This document shows, piece by piece, positions 13,450-17,001 of a stretch of 17,001 bases of DNA. The stretch lies in NCBI GenBank assembly GCA_003162615.1, contig PMNG01000188.1, positions 1-17,001 of the forward strand. The letters are read 5' to 3'. How positions within the stretch are numbered: the stretch's first letter is position 1; each line of letters opens with the position of its first letter. Origin of the DNA: Methanothrix sp. (GTDB lineage: Archaea > Halobacteriota > Methanosarcinia > Methanotrichales > Methanotrichaceae). The notes under the pieces were generated by a model that saw only the letters and a program-made list of their open reading frames with translations, searched no databases and was not told where the DNA came from. The translations under genes and the position numbers were made by a program.

Positions 13450-13947
13450 TTATCTGGTTAGCTTTATCTCGGCCATGAGCTCCGTCTCCGGCTCATCGAT
13501 CTTGACGATCTCTTCCAGCTCCTCGGGCGGCAAATCATTGACCAATTCCACTATCTTGCTCACCGATAGTTCGAACAAACCTTCGTAAGCCTTCCGGTCC
13601 TTCTTCAGAACCTCAACCATGGGGCAGATGCTCGGCTTTTTCAGGAATATCTGGAGTATGGTCCCCTTTACATCGAAGGTGAAAGGCCCCGCTACACAAG
13701 TCTCGGGTTTGACTGAATGGACACTGCACTTGCCATCCTGGAACAGCACGCAGAAGCCATCCGGCTTAAGCCGGAGCCTTTTGTAGCCCTTAATCTCTAT
13801 GCTATCAGGGCTAACCCCGCTGGCCAGGAGGATGTCTATCCTCTTCTCTGTAAGAGGAGGCATGGCTCCTATGCAGCAGCCACCACCTAGATTGCAGCTA
13901 CCGCAAGCTTTGCTCAGGGCGTCACAAAGTGTTGCATCCATCAACAT
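13450..13947 (-). CDS. YkgJ-type cysteine-cluster (zinc/iron-binding) protein
   Basis: A 165-residue soluble protein of the same broad family as the gene at 2165-2821. Cysteines are at C8, C15, C18, C24, C25 (CGSCNLGGGCC; the spacing between the first pair and CC is wider than the classic CxxCGxCC), then FCVLFQDGKCSVHSVKPETC (C66, C74, C84, with PETC in place of the usual RPxxC) and SICP (C108). The C-terminal 45 residues are acidic and helical. It sits between an ATP-grasp ligase and a GCS2 enzyme on the same strand, 60 nt after the former and 98 nt before the latter, which suggests a role in the same pathway, for example metal supply or a redox step. The ATG at 13947 lacks a strong ribosome site; ATG 13941 is also possible. 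Confidence 0.82.
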   Translation of the reverse strand: MLMDATLCDALSKACGSCNLGGGCCIGAMPPLTEKRIDILLASGVSPDSIEIKGYKRLRLKPDGFCVLFQDGKCSVHSVKPETCVAGPFTFDVKGTILQIFLKKPSICPMVEVLKKDRKAYEGLFELSVSKIVELVNDLPPEELEEIVKIDEPETELMAEIKLTR

Positions 13948-14007
13948 CGTCTCTTGGGATACATTTACGGCAAATTCAATTTCCGAACGGAAAAATGAAT
14001 AGTATGT

Positions 14008-15036
14008 CTACTTCTCCGAGAAGTCTATCTTGTATGAGTAGACGTCGTTTTCTACTGTGGCCTCTCCTTGGGCAAAAGCTGCGTCTGCGCCCAAGCCGTA
14101 CTCGCCCTCAAAACCGTAGGGTCCGATGGCCATAGGCCATATCTCATCGGCGTAGTCAGAGGTGTCGCCGGTCATGAGATAGGACACGATCCGGCGGAAC
14201 ATGTCTGGATAGTTGGCATCCTCACCTCCCTCCAGAGAGGGATTGTCGTTCACCTCGATGACGTAGAGCTTTCCGTTGCTTTCCTTTATGTCCACACCGT
14301 AAAGCCCGCCGCCTATTGCTTTTCCTGCCTCGATTCCCAGATCGATGACCTCGGGTGGGATCTGGTCCACAGGCACGCTCTCCACGTCGCAGTACACGAT
14401 GTGTCCGTTAACCGAGGCCTGGATCTTGAAGGTCTCCGACGGGATTATGTACCGGCAGGCGTACAGCAACTCGCCGTTCAGAACGCCGATTCTCCAGTCG
14501 AACCTGCTCTCTATGTACTCCTGGACCACTATCCAGTCCGTGAGCTTGAGGAACCTCTTGGCCACCTTGATGAACTCAGAGACGGTCGATGCTTTCTCGA
14601 CCCTCACTGAGAAGGATGTGGAAGGCTCCTTCAAGACCAAAGGCGTCCCGAGCTCCTCAAAGAGGCCTTTGATGCACGTTTCATTGACATCATTCTTGCT
14701 CAAGAATTTGGTTCTGGGCATAGAGATGTTCTTCTTCATCAGGTGAAGGTACATGTTGACCTTGTCCGCACATATCTGGATGGACATAGGGTCGTCTATG
14801 ACGGGTACTCCGTACATGCTCGCCATCTTGGCTGCGACGTAGGTTGTGTTCATGGGGTCGGTGTTGGCTCTTATGAATAGCGCATCCAGTCTGGGAATCT
14901 TCTTTATGTCCACAGGAAAGATGAACTCAACTGTATGGCCCATGCTCTCAGCTACATCCCGGCATTTGACCAGGGCTGTAAGCTGTGAAGAGCTGCTCAT
15001 GGTCTGTCTATTGACAAAGATGCCTAGTTTACTCAC
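14008..15036 (-). CDS. RimK-like ATP-grasp ligase
   Basis: A 342-residue ATP-grasp enzyme of the RimK/glutathione-synthetase-like group, forming an acylphosphate and joining it to an amine. Residues 1-85 are the N-terminal Rossmann-like half, with LDALFIRANTDPMNTTYVAA and a GVPVIDDPMSIQICADK turn before the first Lys (K92). K136 (LVLKEPSTSFS) and the VQEYIE strand (E173) bind ATP; DWRIGVLNGE (180-189) and GVDIKE (248-252) follow; EVNDNPSLEGG (261-271) supplies Mg2+ ligands (E261, N263). A C-terminal tail of about 60 residues after the catalytic core is unusual and unrecognised. GTG at 15036 overlaps the upstream gene by 8 nt and has GGGTGA 8 nt before it. The substrate is unknown; RimK relatives add glutamate or other amino acids to peptides or cofactors. 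Confidence 0.9.
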   Translation of the reverse strand: MSKLGIFVNRQTMSSSSQLTALVKCRDVAESMGHTVEFIFPVDIKKIPRLDALFIRANTDPMNTTYVAAKMASMYGVPVIDDPMSIQICADKVNMYLHLMKKNISMPRTKFLSKNDVNETCIKGLFEELGTPLVLKEPSTSFSVRVEKASTVSEFIKVAKRFLKLTDWIVVQEYIESRFDWRIGVLNGELLYACRYIIPSETFKIQASVNGHIVYCDVESVPVDQIPPEVIDLGIEAGKAIGGGLYGVDIKESNGKLYVIEVNDNPSLEGGEDANYPDMFRRIVSYLMTGDTSDYADEIWPMAIGPYGFEGEYGLGADAAFAQGEATVENDVYSYKIDFSEK

Positions 15037-15685
15037 TGCGGTTCACCCTCGTATCCAGAAGATTTTGCAACAACTCGGTCTCCTCTTTGGATAACTGCGA
15101 ATATTTTACCGGAGCCAGGGAGGAGAGGCGGTATCCGCTCTCGTCCTTAACCAGCACTATCTCGACAAGAGGTATGCTAAAGGCCCGGTAGACCTTGTCC
15201 GCCAGAGCGGACACTCCCTCACAGCAGTTTATGGTCTTGCCGAAGATGGATACACACTTGACAACCTTTGAGGCGTCCGTTATCTTCTGATAGCAGAACG
15301 GGTACTTGCCCAGGTTGGTCACGTGCTTGATCACCTTCGTGGCCTCTTCTACGTCTTTGACCATGAAATGATCAGACGGCGTGGAGAAGTAGTTAAGACC
15401 ATAGACTACTGCCGGCAGCGAAATGTACTGATAGGAAATCACCCAGTCACAGACTGGAATCTCCGCCAGCTTGGCCTTTTCCAGGCATATGGGAACAATG
15501 TAGGCGTCCAGCACTTCGCTGCTGCTTGGAACCGTCTTGATCCCATCGTGTTCACTCTTGACTATAGTGTAGTACGGCTCAGTCTTGTAGAAGTAACTCT
15601 CATTTATTATATATTGAGTGTCATCTTCTTTGAGCGTATACATAATGTCCTTTTTAGGAACTTGGCTCTTAGTCCGTTCGTTCAT
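15029..15685 (-). CDS. unrecognised protein coupled to ATP-grasp ligase
   Basis: A 218-residue soluble protein with no family I can name firmly. It has a polar, tyrosine-rich N-terminus (residues 15-45), a middle block with EIPVCDWVISYQYISLPAV and HVTNLGKYPFCYQKI, five conserved-looking cysteines (C67, C79, C131, C144, C154-C155), and a C-terminal alpha/beta part ending KEETELLQNLLDTR. It overlaps the ATP-grasp start by 8 nt, so the two are translationally coupled and probably act as a complex. A relation to the RimK-like ATP-grasp N-terminal (RLAN) domain is possible because such domains accompany these ligases, but I cannot show it here. ATG at 15685 has GGTGAT 7 nt upstream. It is the first gene of the directon. 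Confidence 0.8.
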   Translation of the reverse strand: MNERTKSQVPKKDIMYTLKEDDTQYIINESYFYKTEPYYTIVKSEHDGIKTVPSSSEVLDAYIVPICLEKAKLAEIPVCDWVISYQYISLPAVVYGLNYFSTPSDHFMVKDVEEATKVIKHVTNLGKYPFCYQKITDASKVVKCVSIFGKTINCCEGVSALADKVYRAFSIPLVEIVLVKDESGYRLSSLAPVKYSQLSKEETELLQNLLDTRVNRSE

Positions 15686-15987
15686 TTAGAACATCACCGC
15701 TGGACCAACGCCTGCGAAAATAGACTTGTTATCGAACCTGGAAACTCTCCCCTTAGGTCCACTGGGGGGCGATCCTGAAGATACTCTGTTCGATATTCTA
15801 CGGTGTCTACTAAGGCTACGGTGCTTTTCAGAGTCCGTGGTTGCTTCATTATCAGAAATTTGGATCTCCTCAACGGCCTATAACTAATACGTAGTATTTA
15901 TCAGTGTCGTTCGGCTAGGAGATTCTCAGTATCATTATTCAGAAATTTCAGGAGACAAGCTAGGGGACAGGCTTCTTGAAAGAACAA
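15686..15987. other. upstream region of the ligase directon with repeats
   Basis: No gene is seen. CATTATCAGAAATTT (15847-15861) recurs with one added T at 15933-15948, in the same orientation 86 bp away. Between them an inverted repeat AATAC-GTA-GTATT lies at 15886-15898. On the minus strand the spacing leaves a leader of over 150 nt before ATG 15685. No convincing TATA box was found close to the start. The minus-strand GGTGAT before ATG 15685 is the only clear translation signal. Confidence 0.4.
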
Positions 15988-17001
15988 TCAAGGGCCAAGA
16001 AGATCCAGCATCCTGGCAGCATCGGTGGTGGGAAGGTCGCAGGCATGGTTCGCGCAAACGTAGGCAGTGGCCGCTCCTTTGGTTGTCGATAGGTTCTTGG
16101 TGAACCCGGCCAACCGGATGATTGCCGGCGTTTCTTCTCCAGAATCAACCAAGATCACAACTTTGTTTGGCATAAACCTGGACCTCAGAGCCTTCAACAT
16201 CTCAAGCGTATCTTGCGCATCGGGATCGCCGACCACAACCACCTCGTACGCCGGACCAATACCGAAATCGAGGGTTGCCATCAGCATAGCATAAGCTGCC
16301 GGCTGCCTGCTTACCGGAACTGAGAAGGCCCGTCCTATTTTGTCTGCCAGTTCCTCGTACTCGTGATTTCCCGTTAGACGAGACAGTCGAAGAAGGTTCA
16401 ACATAGCCACGGAGTTCCCTGACGGCACAGCTCCGTCGTAGATCTCCTTATGTCGAACCAGCAACCGCTCTCCGTCGTCCGGGGTGAAATAAAAACCTCC
16501 CGACTCATTGTCCCAGAAGTGATCGATCATTGCTCTGATCAGATCCAGAGCGGCTTGAAGATACTGTGTATCGAAGACTGCCTCATAGAGCTCAATGAGG
16601 CCCCAGATCATGAAAGAATAGTCGTCGAGGTTGGCCTGGATTCCTGGGCCATCCCGGTAACGGTGAAGCAGCCTTCCGTCTGGCCCTCGCATCTTGGCAA
16701 GGATGAAATCCGCTGCCCTTCTTGCAGCCAGGGAATAGTCCTGATCGCCCGGCGTTTGGCCTGGCGCCGGCTGGCCCAGCACCTGAGCTGCTTTAGCAAA
16801 GGCTGCAATCATAAGCCCGTTCCAGTCGGTCAATATCTTGTCGTCCTTGTAGGGACGGACGCGTTTTTCCCTTGCAGCAAAGAGCTTCGCTCTGATCCCG
16901 CTCAATCTTTCTCGGATCTCTTTTTCCGGTATTCCATAGACAGAAGCGGCGTCCTCCAAGGAGGACCTCATTGCCAGGATGTTCATTCCCCTCTCAATCT
17001 C
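15988..17001 (-). CDS. DUF255/YyaL (SSP411-like) protein, C-terminal part
   Basis: Partial gene: the frame continues past the window edge (EIERG before the first internal Met). The 337 visible residues match the C-terminal region of YyaL/SSP411 proteins, which start with a thioredoxin-like domain (not visible here) followed by an (alpha/alpha)6 barrel like those of N-acylglucosamine epimerases. Landmarks are REKRVRPYKDDKILTDWNGL (catalytic-barrel entrance), LDDYSFMIWGLIELYEA, ESGGFYFTPDDGE, YDGAVPSGNSVAMLNLLRL, and an end with a CANHACDLPTTD motif, which resembles the conserved CxxxxCxxPxxD end of the family. Function is not established; a role in sugar or redox metabolism has been suggested. 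It is in the same strand as the directon below but separated by 302 nt, so it is probably a separate unit. Confidence 0.9.
   Translation of the reverse strand, partial: EIERGMNILAMRSSLEDAASVYGIPEKEIRERLSGIRAKLFAAREKRVRPYKDDKILTDWNGLMIAAFAKAAQVLGQPAPGQTPGDQDYSLAARRAADFILAKMRGPDGRLLHRYRDGPGIQANLDDYSFMIWGLIELYEAVFDTQYLQAALDLIRAMIDHFWDNESGGFYFTPDDGERLLVRHKEIYDGAVPSGNSVAMLNLLRLSRLTGNHEYEELADKIGRAFSVPVSRQPAAYAMLMATLDFGIGPAYEVVVVGDPDAQDTLEMLKALRSRFMPNKVVILVDSGEETPAIIRLAGFTKNLSTTKGAATAYVCANHACDLPTTDAARMLDLLGP

Noticed and set aside
14068..14610. 180-codon plus-strand frame opposite the ATP-grasp gene
   Set aside because: The minus strand carries all ATP-grasp motifs; the plus frame has no recognisable features.
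1..17001. tRNA, rRNA, insertion sequence or phage module
   Set aside because: No cloverleaf, rRNA-like stretch, transposase or flanking inverted repeats were seen by eye; a tRNAscan or Infernal run could still find a short RNA.

Overview
The window looks like a chromosomal segment of a methanogenic archaeon. The best guess is a Methanothrix/Methanosaeta-type member of the Methanosarcinales; the genus is an inference from gene content and codon style, not proven. Supporting signs are archaeal TATA boxes (TTTATATA, TTTAAATA, TTATAATA) upstream of several genes, Shine-Dalgarno motifs of GGAGG/GGTGAT type, probable leaderless starts including a TTG, oligo-T terminators, and frequent AGG/AGA/ATA codons. 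Several genes have a bacterial flavour (Tex, cold-shock protein, ScpB), which is common in mesophilic methanogens. No rRNA, tRNA, CRISPR array, insertion sequence or phage module was seen.

Layout. 1-3.2 kb: a secreted GH18-type glycosidase with a probable C-terminal frameshift, a small one-TM protein, a membrane-anchored Ig-like domain protein, a YkgJ-type cysteine cluster protein and an orphan antitoxin-like peptide. 3.2-4.2 kb: a plus-strand stretch holding a decayed gene (one frameshift, two in-frame TGA codons), an interrupted frame with one TAG, and an intact helical protein of unknown function. 4.3-7.1 kb (minus): a tightly coupled three-gene operon with a divergent Nramp-family metal transporter, a 74-aa one-TM protein, and a soluble PRC-barrel/MgtE_N/CBS protein. 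7.1-8.1 kb: a broken minus-strand reading frame, then an Lrp/AsnC regulator with a palindrome near its expected transcription start. 8.1-12.2 kb: ScpB with a long C-terminal extension, a gene-poor gap, a cold-shock-domain protein with a clear terminator, and Tex.

12.2-15.7 kb (minus) is the most interesting part. It is a four-gene directon made of an unrecognised 218-aa protein, an RimK-like ATP-grasp ligase, a second YkgJ-type cysteine cluster protein and a GCS2-family glutamate-cysteine-ligase-like enzyme. ATP-grasp and GCS2 enzymes both form amide bonds by activating a carboxylate with ATP, so together they suggest synthesis of a small peptide-like metabolite or a peptide tag, with the cysteine cluster protein as a possible metal-binding partner. 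The first two genes overlap by 8 nt; the others are spaced by 60 and 98 nt. The window ends inside a DUF255/YyaL (SSP411-like) protein.

The Nramp-MgtE_N/CBS operon suggests divalent cation uptake, possibly Mg2+ rather than Mn2+/Fe2+, with a cytosolic sensor module. The remaining genes appear to be unrelated chromosomal neighbours.
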